Assembly (NCBI GenBank): GCA_023391425.1
Contig: JAEWAX010000058.1
Coordinates: forward strand, 1-64,000
Length of the DNA: 64,000 nucleotides
Source of the DNA: Bacillota bacterium
GTDB taxonomy: Bacteria; Bacillota; Clostridia; Acetivibrionales; DSM-1351
Reading direction: 5' to 3'
Shown here: piece after piece, positions 34,748 through 44,305 of the stretch
How the letters are laid out: each line of letters starts with the position of its first letter
Numbering within the stretch: the first letter of the stretch is position 1
Made by a program: the position numbers and the translations under genes
The notes under the pieces: generated by a model
The model's database searches: none
What the model saw: the letters and a program-made list of their open reading frames with translations, nothing else
Told to the model about the DNA's origin: nothing

Positions 34748-37700
34748 GTGACAAATAAAGGAGAAAAAATAGATGTAATACACCGTGCTCTTGCAATTTC
34801 TAAATTCGAACTTGAAAGCAAGAGTAAACAGGGACTAACGGATGATGATAAATACTGGGAAGATATTATTTGTGGAGTTTTAAACATTTGTTATGGATTC
34901 AATTTAGCTAATCTTAATCATGAAAAAAAGAACTTCCCTGGGATAGATTTAGGAAATGATATAACTGGTTTAGGAATACAGGTTACGATTGATAAAAGTA
35001 GTGGGAAAATTAAGGATACACTAATAAAGATAACAGATAATAAAGTGTATGAAAAATATAAATCTTTAAAAATATTTATTCTTGGTAAAAAGCAGATTAG
35101 CTATTCTATTTCAGGAGTTGATTGGAAACAATATGTTGATTTTGATGTTTGTAAGGACATATTAGATTTCAGTGATGTAGAGAACAGATGCCAGAATCTA
35201 TCTAGTAAAAAACTTGAAGAACTTATAAGTTTCTTAGAACAAGAGGTAATGTTACGACTTGATATTGGCAGCATTATGAAAAATGAAACTAAGAGTAAAA
35301 TAAAAAGATATACGCAATATTTAAAAGAAACAAACAGCAAAATAAATATTGTAGGAGTAGGACAATTACTACCGATAGAAAAGGCCTGGATTCGTTTGCA
35401 ACTATCCAGTAGTGAACAGCTAGATAAGTGGAGAGTTGAGCAATCTGACAGAGATACAATGCTTGCTACATACTATGAGTATTCAAGAAATAGAGATAAA
35501 ACATATGATATTGAATCTATTTTAGAATCAAACAAAAATACGGTTATATTAGCTGGCCCAGGAATGGGAAAAAGTACATTATGCAAAAAGCTTATAAATA
35601 TTGCTATAAGAAGAGAGAAAAGTGTTGCCTTTGCCAAGCTACTGGATATTGCGAGTTATATCAAAGAGGGGGGAACATTTGTAAGTTCGTTAGCTAAAGC
35701 AATTGCTGGGAACTCAATGTGCCGTTTTGAAAATGGAGAAATTGAACAAGAAATAGACTATTTGATTTTAGATGGTTTGGATGAATGTGGAGATATAAGA
35801 AAAAATGTAGCTAATGAAATTTGTAGTTGGTCAATTGGTCATTCTTCAATACGCGTGATTGTCACAAGCAGACCTGTGGGATATGATTCTGTTACTCTCC
35901 AAGAATATACCCATATGGAAATACAATCTCTTGCGGAGGATGAATTGAGTAATTATGCAGGTAGTATATTTAACGAACTTGCGCCTGATAAAATTGAAGA
36001 GTGTAAGCAATGGTTTGAAAAACAGCTAGAAGGAAATAAGGTAAAGTCAGTAGCCTGCCGAAGCCCTTTACTATTAGGCCTTCTAATACAATTATCAATC
36101 AGATTTCAAGAGTTTGGGAAATATAGAGTTATTCTGTATCGACAGATAGTAGATGAATGGTTAAAGGGTTCAAGCAGACAAAATACGAAATGTTTAGGTG
36201 ACGCAGAAATGGTACGTGGAATAGAAATGATAGCATTTTATATGCTGAACTGTGTAGATGATATGTGCAGAGGAGCGTATAACAAAAGTAATATAGCAAA
36301 AAGTGTAGGAAGGGAATTTGAGAGAGAGCTTGGATGTAAAGCATTAATCGGTTGCCAAAAAGCAGAAGGGTGTTTGGAGTTTTGGACTGAAAGAGGTATT
36401 CTTGATAAAACCTACTATAAAAATGAAGAACGTTATTTGTTTTTACATCTGAATATAGGTGAGTATTTAGCAGCTGTTCATATAAGCAAATTTGATACTG
36501 ATAAAAAGGAAAAGTGGATATCGGAAAACTATAGAAAATCAATTTGGCATGAACCAATTAGAATGGCGATTGCTTGTGATGACGGGATTGAAATAGCCAA
36601 TAAGTTGCTTATAATAGAGAATGAAGATGAGATGCCTGTTGGAAGTATCTTTTTAGCGGCAGAAGGATTAAGTGAAAAGAAAATAGGAATAGAAGCACAA
36701 AATATATACGACAGATTGTTAGACTATATACAATCAGATAATCCTACATTGTCGAAGTATGCATATGATGCTATTCATGAAATTAAAGAGGGTGAGTTGG
36801 ATTGGAGGAAAGATAAGCTGTTGTCAATGATGCAATCTGACTTTAAGTGGGTAAAATATAATTCATATGGGGTATATATATGTATGCCTCAGAAGGATAT
36901 ATATAAGGATATCTTGCAGGAGTTTATTGTGAATTACAGTAAGCATGATTTAGATGATATACAAGTTAAAGATGATGTGGAATCATGGCATATAAATTTA
37001 TATGGATATTTACTTAATCAATTAATTGAAGAAACAATAGAATTGCTCGATGTCAATGATGTATCAAAAGAAGTAATTGAAACTCTTAAAAAAATATATA
37101 ATAGTGGGCAATGTTCATTAAATACAATGGGTATAGTTGGTAAGTATCTTGAAAAAGTAGGAGAAGGTTCATGGAAAAAAGAGTGTGATAAGATTTTATT
37201 CCATAATAAATGGGATATAAATTTTTTGAATATAAATAAAGGAATGGCACAAAGTGAAAGATGTCTAGTTAAAGCTATTGGAGATATATTCGGAAGAATA
37301 GAACATGACGATGTAATATATGTTTGTATAGAGTATTCTAAGATTACTAAAGCAATATGTTTGATGGAATCACCAATATATGAATTTGCAAGATTAGCAA
37401 AAGATTTGGAAAAACCGTATTCTAGAAGCATTTTAAAAGCAGTATGTATAGCAGCTGGAGCGGATGTTGAGATGCTTAGAAAAGAGATATATTTCTTGGA
37501 AAAGACGTTAGATGCTGCTGATAAATTGCTAATTCATGATCAAAGAAGAGATATAGAAATAGAGTGTGATTGGGAGAAAGCAGCACAAGACTTAACCAGT
37601 GAGGAATTAATATATGGGTTAACAAGCAGTTCAGATTTATTAGGAATTGCAACTGTTAAATTAGCTGCAACGGTACCTGATAAAGCAGGATTGCGAGAAG

Positions 37701-38563
37701 GGATTATTAAATTATTAGAATGCTCAAAGGAAGATGTCATATATAGGGTAGGATTGATTATGCCATATGTTTTAAAAGAACAATCATTAAATATAATGAT
37801 AGATAGAATAGTAAATGATAAACTGACTTTATATGGATGTTTATACAACGCATTAGGTAGATGCTATGGAGAATTTAAAAATAAAAATTGGATGGTGGCA
37901 GTTCGAAAAGGCTTATACAATGCCGATGCGGTTGTAGTTAAAGAAATATTGAAATATTTGAATGTTGAATTAAACAATGATTGGGTAGATGAAGCGGAAA
38001 AGAAAATTATCTTAGAAGTAGTTAAAAAACAATTTTATAAATGGGATAATACTGAGTTGATATGCCCAAGTTGTGATGGAGAGATTATATTAAGTAAATC
38101 TGGATTTTGCCCTAAATGTCATGTTGGTGGTAAGCTACCATTTAAAGAATTCACTAAGATTTTGTGTCAGTTTGATATATTCTCTGAAGAGGAATTAATA
38201 GTATATGGTCAGCACGAAAATTCAGATATTTCACAAGAAGCAAAGGAAGGCTTAAAATTAAAAATAATTAATGATAATAGACTCATAGGTAAATATTTAT
38301 TTGGTTTAGACCAAAAGACAACACCACAGTATATATTTAGTTTAATCTTGAATTTGCAGTCTTATTTATTAGAAAATTATAAACATAATATTTTGGAAAT
38401 AGCTAATGGGAAAGAAAGAAGCCTTGTTTTAACTTTTATAAGAAATATTACAAAACAAACTTGGTTAACTGACGACGAACGAAAAAAGTACCTACAAGAC
38501 ATGCTACAGAGTGAAGATATTAATATTCGTGGTGAAGCAATGAAAAAGTGGCTGGGGAAATAA
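34748..38563 (+). CDS. large NACHT-type NTPase with N-terminal nuclease-like (SMEK) domain
   Basis: 1271 residues. The N-terminal domain (about 1-170) has FPGIDLGND with Asp67 and GLGIQVTIDKSSGKIKDTL (Gln78, Lys83/87), a PD-(D/E)xK-like pattern that I associate with the SMEK domain. The central NACHT module has Walker A GPGMGKST (about 269), Walker B DYLILDGLDECGD (about 338) and IRVIVTSRPVGYD (about 372). The C-terminal 750 residues look helical and repeat-like, with a zinc ribbon CPSCDGEI...FCPKC near 1105-1120. This is the architecture of bacterial NLR-like antiphage proteins: sensor repeats, NTPase switch, effector nuclease. GTG 34748 follows GGAGGAG. It lies in the DNA inserted between two spoIIID 3' ends. 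Confidence 0.85.
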   Translation: MTNKGEKIDVIHRALAISKFELESKSKQGLTDDDKYWEDIICGVLNICYGFNLANLNHEKKNFPGIDLGNDITGLGIQVTIDKSSGKIKDTLIKITDNKVYEKYKSLKIFILGKKQISYSISGVDWKQYVDFDVCKDILDFSDVENRCQNLSSKKLEELISFLEQEVMLRLDIGSIMKNETKSKIKRYTQYLKETNSKINIVGVGQLLPIEKAWIRLQLSSSEQLDKWRVEQSDRDTMLATYYEYSRNRDKTYDIESILESNKNTVILAGPGMGKSTLCKKLINIAIRREKSVAFAKLLDIASYIKEGGTFVSSLAKAIAGNSMCRFENGEIEQEIDYLILDGLDECGDIRKNVANEICSWSIGHSSIRVIVTSRPVGYDSVTLQEYTHMEIQSLAEDELSNYAGSIFNELAPDKIEECKQWFEKQLEGNKVKSVACRSPLLLGLLIQLSIRFQEFGKYRVILYRQIVDEWLKGSSRQNTKCLGDAEMVRGIEMIAFYMLNCVDDMCRGAYNKSNIAKSVGREFERELGCKALIGCQKAEGCLEFWTERGILDKTYYKNEERYLFLHLNIGEYLAAVHISKFDTDKKEKWISENYRKSIWHEPIRMAIACDDGIEIANKLLIIENEDEMPVGSIFLAAEGLSEKKIGIEAQNIYDRLLDYIQSDNPTLSKYAYDAIHEIKEGELDWRKDKLLSMMQSDFKWVKYNSYGVYICMPQKDIYKDILQEFIVNYSKHDLDDIQVKDDVESWHINLYGYLLNQLIEETIELLDVNDVSKEVIETLKKIYNSGQCSLNTMGIVGKYLEKVGEGSWKKECDKILFHNKWDINFLNINKGMAQSERCLVKAIGDIFGRIEHDDVIYVCIEYSKITKAICLMESPIYEFARLAKDLEKPYSRSILKAVCIAAGADVEMLRKEIYFLEKTLDAADKLLIHDQRRDIEIECDWEKAAQDLTSEELIYGLTSSSDLLGIATVKLAATVPDKAGLREGIIKLLECSKEDVIYRVGLIMPYVLKEQSLNIMIDRIVNDKLTLYGCLYNALGRCYGEFKNKNWMVAVRKGLYNADAVVVKEILKYLNVELNNDWVDEAEKKIILEVVKKQFYKWDNTELICPSCDGEIILSKSGFCPKCHVGGKLPFKEFTKILCQFDIFSEEELIVYGQHENSDISQEAKEGLKLKIINDNRLIGKYLFGLDQKTTPQYIFSLILNLQSYLLENYKHNILEIANGKERSLVLTFIRNITKQTWLTDDERKKYLQDMLQSEDINIRGEAMKKWLGK

Positions 38564-38759
38564 TAAAGAGGGAGTGTGTGAATTCAATCAATGATAATCA
38601 ATGATTTGTGACGAGACAATAAACAAACTTTAGAGCGTTATAGAATTTATAACTTTATAAAGGACTTTATTATAGAATATACTTGTAACTGTTATATATT
38701 GATATATGTAGGTTATATACTTTAAGTTTGTAATAAACTCATATTATACGTTCCATTTA

Positions 38760-38785
38760 GTAACGTCCTTCCACAAGGACGTTAC
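38760..38785. repeat. inverted repeat at the 5' border of the spoIIID fragment
   Basis: GTAACGTCCTT and AAGGACGTTAC are perfect 11-bp inverted copies around CCAC. The right arm is spoIIID coding sequence (codons 39-42); the left arm is a fold-back copy with no counterpart in intact spoIIID. It marks the breakpoint. Confidence 0.85.
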
Positions 38786-38909
38786 AGAGAGACTAGAGAA
38801 AATCAATCCTTCGCTAATGAGTGATGTAAGACTAATACTCGAGAAGAATAAGGCTGAGAGGCATATACGTGGTGGAGAAGCCACCAAAGCCAAGTACCAA
38901 GGGAAGTGA
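38772..38909 (+). pseudogene. spoIIID: 3' fragment of spoIIID (codons 38-82)
   Basis: From CAC (His38) to TGA the frame is intact and encodes HKDVTERLEKINPSLM and the rest of SpoIIID with one change (Glu62 to Lys). It lacks the N-terminal half, start codon and most of the helix-turn-helix, so it cannot be functional. Eight nucleotides differ from the intact gene over 45 codons; seven are silent third-position changes. It is followed by a SpoIIID-type terminator. It looks like the displaced original (or a donor's) gene end rather than a decayed tandem copy. Confidence 0.93.
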
Positions 38910-39025
38910 GTTTATATAAAATACAGTTTGCGCTTAAACAAGGATAGAAAAGTAATTATAAATAACTAAATAAGATAAATGTAAAAGCAGGGAAAATCAA
39001 AAAATTTACATATAGGATGAAGTTC

Positions 39026-39050
39026 AAAAGCCGGGGGAACCCGGCTTTTT
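39026..39050 (+). terminator. second copy of the spoIIID terminator
   Basis: AAAAGCCGGG-GGAA-CCCGGCTTTT, followed by T and GAGTT. The 90 bp before it are closely similar to 49677-49740. From here to the histidine kinase gene at 39268 there is only AT-rich sequence. Confidence 0.9.
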
Positions 39051-39267
39051 GAGTTGTTATGGGCTTAGCCTGTATAGTAGTTTTAGTTAAATTATTAGTA
39101 GTATTTAATATTTTTATTATAAATGTGATATATCAAAACTTATTTATTCTTTATTTCGACAGCAGAATTAGATATTTAATTTAATATTAGATTTTGATAA
39201 AATAAATAATAATGGTACTATTCCATAGATGCTTTTTGTATATAATAAATGTTTTGCAGGAGATACA

Positions 39268-41139
39268 ATGCAAATTTTTAATCAAGATAAAGTATTTCAT
39301 AATAATATTAAGGTTAATTGGATATTAAACAGACTAAAAAAAATAAGCTTTAAGTCCAAACTTATCTTTTCTTTTATATTTGTTTCAATAATGCCAATTT
39401 TATTAGTACAAACTATTTCCTACTATAATACAGCAGAAACCATGAAAGAAAATGTGAATGAGTTGATAAAGGTTAACCTTACTCAAACCGAGAAAAATCT
39501 TAACACTACATTAAATTCTTATATGGATATATTGTATCAGATATATACTGATGATGAAATTATTGAATTGGTTAACAAAGTCAATGGGCAATCTGAAAAT
39601 GCCATGGAAATTAGCCTGCTAAGGGATAAACTAAGTAAGCTTACAAATTCAAAAGAGGGAATAAGAAGTATAGCAATATTGTGCTCAAGTGGAAAATCAG
39701 TTTTTTACGATACCCTGACAGCATCCTCAATTGAAAGCTCATGGATAACAAAGAATTATGATAAAAAATTGTACTATTCAAATGTTATAAAAAGCAAAGG
39801 TTCTGTTTTAATACCAACTTCATATACATCTCAACTGGGTGATAAAAAATATTACCTTTTCCATATTGCAAATAAAATGGTTGATTTTAGTGATATAAGA
39901 AAGGATCCAATAGGAGTAATTGTTATCAGCATTGATGAAGATATTATATTTAAAGCAAGCAATGACATTGAAAGTATTAACCAAAGTAAAAATGGTGTAA
40001 AAAATATAAACTTTATTATCGATAGAGATGGACAAATTATTTCTTTTTTGGATAAAAAGTTTATCGGTACAAATATTTCTGAATATAGTTTGGATAAACC
40101 AAATGAAAGCATCAATAAATACAGTGGGCTAATAAATAGCGTATCATATTTAAACGGAAATTCTGTAATATCCAATGAACTGCTTGATGAAAAGATGGGT
40201 TGGATAATAGTAAATGCTGTTGACCAGAGTTATCTATTTAGTAAGGTATACTTGACGCAAAAATTTACTATTTTCTTCGGAGTTCTTATATTGTTATTCT
40301 CAATAGTAGTTATTATATATGTGACACAAAATTTTTCTGGCTCAATAGGAAAAATACTAAAAGCTATGAAGACAGCACAGGAAGGTGAACTATCAGTTCG
40401 GGTAGAAATTGATGAAGGTGATGATGATGATATTTCAGCCATAGCTTCAAGATTTAATAAAATGATATATAAAATCAATCAATTGGTAGAAGAAGTGAAA
40501 AGTGCTACGTTTAAGCAGAAAGATGCTGAAATAAGAGCTCTTGAGGCACAAATAAATCCTCATTTCTTATATAATACCTTGGATGCAATAAATTGGATGG
40601 CTATAGAAAAAGAAGAGTATGAAATAAGCAATATGCTTAAATCTCTTGCACAAATTTTGCGCTATAGTGTTAATAAAAGTAATAGTGTAGTAAAGCTAAG
40701 AGAAGAAATTGAATGGCTCAAGCAATATATATATTTGCAACAAATGCGGTTTAATTTCTCATTTGAATGTTCAATGGATATTGACGAAAATGTTTTGAGT
40801 TGCCATATACATAAGCTACTTTTTCAGCCCTTTATTGAAAATACAATTATTCATGGTTTTGAAGGATTAGAAAAAGGGGGAAAAATAAAAATTAGTATCA
40901 AGGACATGGAAAGTACAATTCAGATAACAATAGAAGATAATGGCAAGGGAATGAAAGAAGAAATAGTAGAAACATTAAATTCCTTTGAGAATATTAAAAT
41001 TCAGACAAATGGAAGTGGTCTTGGTGTAAAAAATGTTTTCAATAGAATAAAAATGTATTATGGGGAAAATGGAAGTTGGAGAGTGGAAAGTAAACTAGGA
41101 ATCGGAACGATTATCTATCTAAAGGTACCTAAGCTATAA
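39268..41139 (+). CDS. sensor histidine kinase (YesM/LytS type)
   Basis: This 623-residue membrane kinase has a helix at about 25-45, an extracytoplasmic Cache-like sensor of about 270 residues, and a second helix at about 332-352. A HAMP segment (MKTAQEGELSVRVEIDEGDD) follows, then a His_kinase domain with LEAQINPHFLYNTLDAINW (phospho-accepting His432) and an HATPase domain with ENTIIHGFEG and DNGKGM. It should phosphorylate the response regulator encoded 16 bp downstream, in response to an extracellular sugar signal, possibly through the binding protein encoded third in the operon. ATG 39268 follows CAGGAG. Confidence 0.92.
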   Translation: MQIFNQDKVFHNNIKVNWILNRLKKISFKSKLIFSFIFVSIMPILLVQTISYYNTAETMKENVNELIKVNLTQTEKNLNTTLNSYMDILYQIYTDDEIIELVNKVNGQSENAMEISLLRDKLSKLTNSKEGIRSIAILCSSGKSVFYDTLTASSIESSWITKNYDKKLYYSNVIKSKGSVLIPTSYTSQLGDKKYYLFHIANKMVDFSDIRKDPIGVIVISIDEDIIFKASNDIESINQSKNGVKNINFIIDRDGQIISFLDKKFIGTNISEYSLDKPNESINKYSGLINSVSYLNGNSVISNELLDEKMGWIIVNAVDQSYLFSKVYLTQKFTIFFGVLILLFSIVVIIYVTQNFSGSIGKILKAMKTAQEGELSVRVEIDEGDDDDISAIASRFNKMIYKINQLVEEVKSATFKQKDAEIRALEAQINPHFLYNTLDAINWMAIEKEEYEISNMLKSLAQILRYSVNKSNSVVKLREEIEWLKQYIYLQQMRFNFSFECSMDIDENVLSCHIHKLLFQPFIENTIIHGFEGLEKGGKIKISIKDMESTIQITIEDNGKGMKEEIVETLNSFENIKIQTNGSGLGVKNVFNRIKMYYGENGSWRVESKLGIGTIIYLKVPKL

Positions 41140-41155
41140 AGGTGGGAGAACTGGA

Positions 41156-42694
41156 ATGAGAATTGTAGTGGTGGAGGATGAATACAGGATTAGAAATGGT
41201 GTTGTCAAGCTTATCAGTAAGATTAACCCTGCATATGAAGTTGTAGGTGAAGCCGAAAATGGGCTGATTGGCATTGATATAATAGAACTTCATAAACCCG
41301 ACCTAGTTATCGTTGACATAAAAATGCCCGAAATGGATGGCATTGAAATGCTAATGCAATTAAAAAAAAGGGGGATCTATCATAAAACTGTTATCTTAAG
41401 CGGATATTCTGATTTTGAATATGCTCAGAAAGCTATTAAAATTGGTGTTTGTGAGTATTTACTAAAACCAATTACAGCTAATGATATGGAACAAACCTTA
41501 AAAAATGTTGAAAAAGAAATAAATATGGAAAAGATGCTTAAGATAAATCAGCCTCAGATATTGAATTCTTTAGAGCATATATTTCAAAATCTTGTTTTAA
41601 GTAATAATGATCAAACCAATGAAATATATAAGTATATTTATGAAAAATATGAAATTGATTCAAATGGGGAGTTTGCAGTAGTTACTATCTATATAAGCAC
41701 TGATAATATTAAAAATAAGGTTGGTAAAATTATTTCAGGGCTTTTGCATGATTTTGATGAAGCAAGATATAGCATATTCGAACTGGCGTTACATCACGAG
41801 CTTGTTATTTTAGTATATAAATGTACTGACTTTTTAGTACTTGAGAAGTACTTTCAGAATGTAATCATCAAGGAGATAAATAGAGAAAGTATTAATGGTG
41901 TTGTCTTTGGATGGGTACAGTTTAATGGACTGGTGAACCTTAAAAAGAGTTTACATGCCGTAAGGAAAGAACTAAGGTGGTCTATTGTTTTGGGACAGGA
42001 TGTACTTATCTCATATCCGAAGACTCAGAATATCAATACAAAACTAATTCAGTATCCTATATATATTGAGTTAGATGCGAAGACATCAGTTTGCTCTTTT
42101 GATATTATTAAACTGAAAAGGCTCTTTGAAGAGTTCCTATCATGGTGGCGTAAAGATCTATACCAACCAGCTGGCGTCATTGATTCTTTTGTCAGATTTG
42201 CATCTTCCATAATAACTGTAATTAAAGAGATAGATTATGATCTCTATAAAAAAATAGATCAGAAAGACATACTACAAGGGATTATGAATGCTATAACCTG
42301 GAATGAACTTAAGAATGCTTTGTTTGAAATTGTAGAAAAAATTTCATTAAATAAACAGAACAATATGCCTATTGTGAATCTATTAGTAAAAAAGGTTCTA
42401 AGTATGGTTGATGAGTTTTATAGGGATGGAATAACTTTGGAGCAAATAGCAGCACGGTTGAATATTACTCCAGAATACTTAGGTTCACTCTTTAATAAGG
42501 AAGTTGGAGTCAATTTCAGTACATATATAAAAGAATTTAGAATAAAGAAGGCAAAAGAGTTACTTATCAGTAAGGAACTTAAAACATATGAAGTTGCAGA
42601 TAAGGTGGGGTATCCAGACCCCAAATATTTTTGCAGAGTATTTAAGGAAGCAACAGGATTTACTCCGGGAGAATACCAAAAAACCTATAAATAG
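41156..42694 (+). CDS. AraC-type response regulator (YesN type)
   Basis: The 512-residue protein has an N-terminal receiver (1-120) with phospho-acceptor Asp54 in VIVDIKMPEMDG and Lys in CEYLLKPI. A long middle region is followed by a C-terminal double helix-turn-helix of AraC type (about 410-510: DGITLEQIAARLNITPEYLGSLF, VADKVGYPDPKYFCRVFKEATGFTPGEYQ). Such regulators activate adjacent sugar-transport operons. The promoter before the second binding protein has a good -10 box but no -35, which fits activator dependence. Confidence 0.93.
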   Translation: MRIVVVEDEYRIRNGVVKLISKINPAYEVVGEAENGLIGIDIIELHKPDLVIVDIKMPEMDGIEMLMQLKKRGIYHKTVILSGYSDFEYAQKAIKIGVCEYLLKPITANDMEQTLKNVEKEINMEKMLKINQPQILNSLEHIFQNLVLSNNDQTNEIYKYIYEKYEIDSNGEFAVVTIYISTDNIKNKVGKIISGLLHDFDEARYSIFELALHHELVILVYKCTDFLVLEKYFQNVIIKEINRESINGVVFGWVQFNGLVNLKKSLHAVRKELRWSIVLGQDVLISYPKTQNINTKLIQYPIYIELDAKTSVCSFDIIKLKRLFEEFLSWWRKDLYQPAGVIDSFVRFASSIITVIKEIDYDLYKKIDQKDILQGIMNAITWNELKNALFEIVEKISLNKQNNMPIVNLLVKKVLSMVDEFYRDGITLEQIAARLNITPEYLGSLFNKEVGVNFSTYIKEFRIKKAKELLISKELKTYEVADKVGYPDPKYFCRVFKEATGFTPGEYQKTYK

Positions 42695-42735
42695 TGCCTT
42701 GATATCAAAGCTTTTGAAAGGAACAAATAGAATAT

Positions 42736-43995
42736 ATGAAAAAATTTTTATTGATGATTACTTTTTTATTGATTTTCTTATTCGTTTTTAGTGGATGTGA
42801 ACCCAATAAATCTGATAGTGTAGCTTCAAGTAGCAATGGACGTTCTACTACCTTACCTGTTGTGAAAAAACAATTAACTTTACTTTTTTATTATGAAGGG
42901 CAGGAGAGATTCTCTATAATTAATAACCTCTGTAATGGGTTTAATAATGGGCAAAAGGATATAGAAGTAATGCCTGAGTTTGTCCCATTTGAAGATTTAA
43001 AGAAAAGGCTTATAACTGGATATGCAGATGGTACACCACCTGATATTGTTATTTTTGACAAACCAGACCAGGCATACTTGGCAGATAAAGGAGTATTAGC
43101 GAATATTTCGGAGCAAATAAGTGATTGGACTGATTTAAACCAATATTATGAAAACTCAATGAATTCCTGTACGTATAAAGGTGGTATATATGGAATGCCT
43201 TTTGGAGAAAATTGCCTTGGGCTGTTTTATAATAAAAAAATGTTCGACGAGGAAAAGGTTGATCCTCCTAAAAATTGGGAAGAACTTAGAATTGCAGCAA
43301 AGAAATTATCTAAAAATAATATTAAAGGTATAGGAATATGTGGGCAGGATAGTGAGCAAGGTTTTTTTCAATTCTTGCCATGGTTCTACTCAGCTGGAGC
43401 ATCTGTTGAAAAGGTGGACAGCCCAGAAGCAATAAAGGCATTTTCGTTTTTAAATGATTTAGTCAAAAGCGGTTCAATGAGCAGGGAAGTAATTAACTGG
43501 TCACAAGCTGATGTAATGAAACAGTTTGCAAATAAAAAAATAGCTATGATGCTTAATGGACCATGGCAGATTTCAGAGCTTAAGCTAAAGGCACCCAATT
43601 TAGAGTATGGAGTTTGTAAAATACCAATGGATATAAAATCTGTGACTATTCTTGGTGGAGAAAATATAGGTGTTATAGATTGGGAAAATAAACGTTACGC
43701 GTTAAAATTTCTGAGGTATGTTTGTAATCCGGAGAATGTAAAGAGTTTCTCAAAAGCAATGGGGTATTTCCCATCAAGGAAAGACATTGCTGTAGATGAG
43801 GTTTTCGAAGATAACCAGATAACAAAGTTTTTTGAAAATGAGATGATGGATGCAATACCGAGAAGACCAGATCCAAAATGGCCTGAAATATCAAAAATTG
43901 TTACCAAGGCACTCCATGAGACATTATCTCAAACAAAATTGCCTGAAGCGGCGGCTAAAGATGCGCAGGTTGGTATTGAAGGGATTCTTAATTAA
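42736..43995 (+). CDS. sugar-binding lipoprotein encoded with the two-component system
   Basis: This 419-residue extracellular-solute-binding protein (family 1) has a signal peptide and lipobox FSGC (about residue 18). Motifs include DIVIFDKPDQAYLADKGVL, YGMPFGENCLGLFYNKKMF and ALHETLSQTKLPEAAAKDAQ. It is a clear paralogue of the binding protein at 44306-45577 (shared VPFEDLKK/VPFADFKK, GPWQISELK/GPWQVPTLK, GYFPSRK/GYFPSKK). It sits 41 bp after the response regulator and is closed off by a strong terminator, so it belongs to the signalling operon. It may present the sugar to the kinase rather than feed the permeases, as XylFII does for LytS. Confidence 0.9.
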   Translation: MKKFLLMITFLLIFLFVFSGCEPNKSDSVASSSNGRSTTLPVVKKQLTLLFYYEGQERFSIINNLCNGFNNGQKDIEVMPEFVPFEDLKKRLITGYADGTPPDIVIFDKPDQAYLADKGVLANISEQISDWTDLNQYYENSMNSCTYKGGIYGMPFGENCLGLFYNKKMFDEEKVDPPKNWEELRIAAKKLSKNNIKGIGICGQDSEQGFFQFLPWFYSAGASVEKVDSPEAIKAFSFLNDLVKSGSMSREVINWSQADVMKQFANKKIAMMLNGPWQISELKLKAPNLEYGVCKIPMDIKSVTILGGENIGVIDWENKRYALKFLRYVCNPENVKSFSKAMGYFPSRKDIAVDEVFEDNQITKFFENEMMDAIPRRPDPKWPEISKIVTKALHETLSQTKLPEAAAKDAQVGIEGILN

Positions 43996-44040
43996 CAGAG
44001 TTATATTAGATTGTAACACAATAATAAAATGTACACATCA

Positions 44041-44102
44041 AATAAACTGCACCTAAGATATTAGATTTTAATGTCTAACATTTGAAGGTGCAGTTTATTA
44101 TT
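44041..44102 (+). terminator. terminator of the kinase-regulator-binding-protein operon
   Basis: AATAAACTGCACCT (44041-44054) pairs perfectly with AGGTGCAGTTTATT (44086-44099). The 31-nt interval contains a smaller stem (TTAGAT/GTCTAA). Confidence 0.85.
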
Positions 44103-44199
44103 TAGGTAATTTTTAGAGTAAAACTGTATTACAATAATTCACCTTTGATTTATCCACCTTTCTTAGACTCTTGGAATAACAAGTTCTTAATATGAGTTT

Positions 44200-44238
44200 T
44201 ATAATAAACAAGTAATATGTTTCTCAGCGCGCGAGAAA
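44200..44238 (+). promoter_or_regulatory. activator-type promoter and GC-rich dyad before the transport operon
   Basis: TATAAT at 44200-44205 has no recognisable -35 box at 17 bp. TTTCTCAGCGCGCGAGAAA (44220-44238) is a palindrome-like site with 6-bp arms around a GC-rich centre, standing out in AT-rich DNA. It lies near the expected start site, so it may be a repressor site, with the AraC-type regulator binding upstream. Confidence 0.55.
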
Positions 44239-44305
44239 AGAACCAAATGAATCGATATGAAATAGCAACTAATTAAAACGAAAATTAACTTAGGAGGAAA
44301 AATTA

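Noticed and set aside
31984..38759. Integrative element with its own recombinase between the spoIIID ends
   Set aside because: The gap regions and the three genes contain no tyrosine or serine recombinase or transposase motifs, so integration by an encoded enzyme cannot be claimed from this window.
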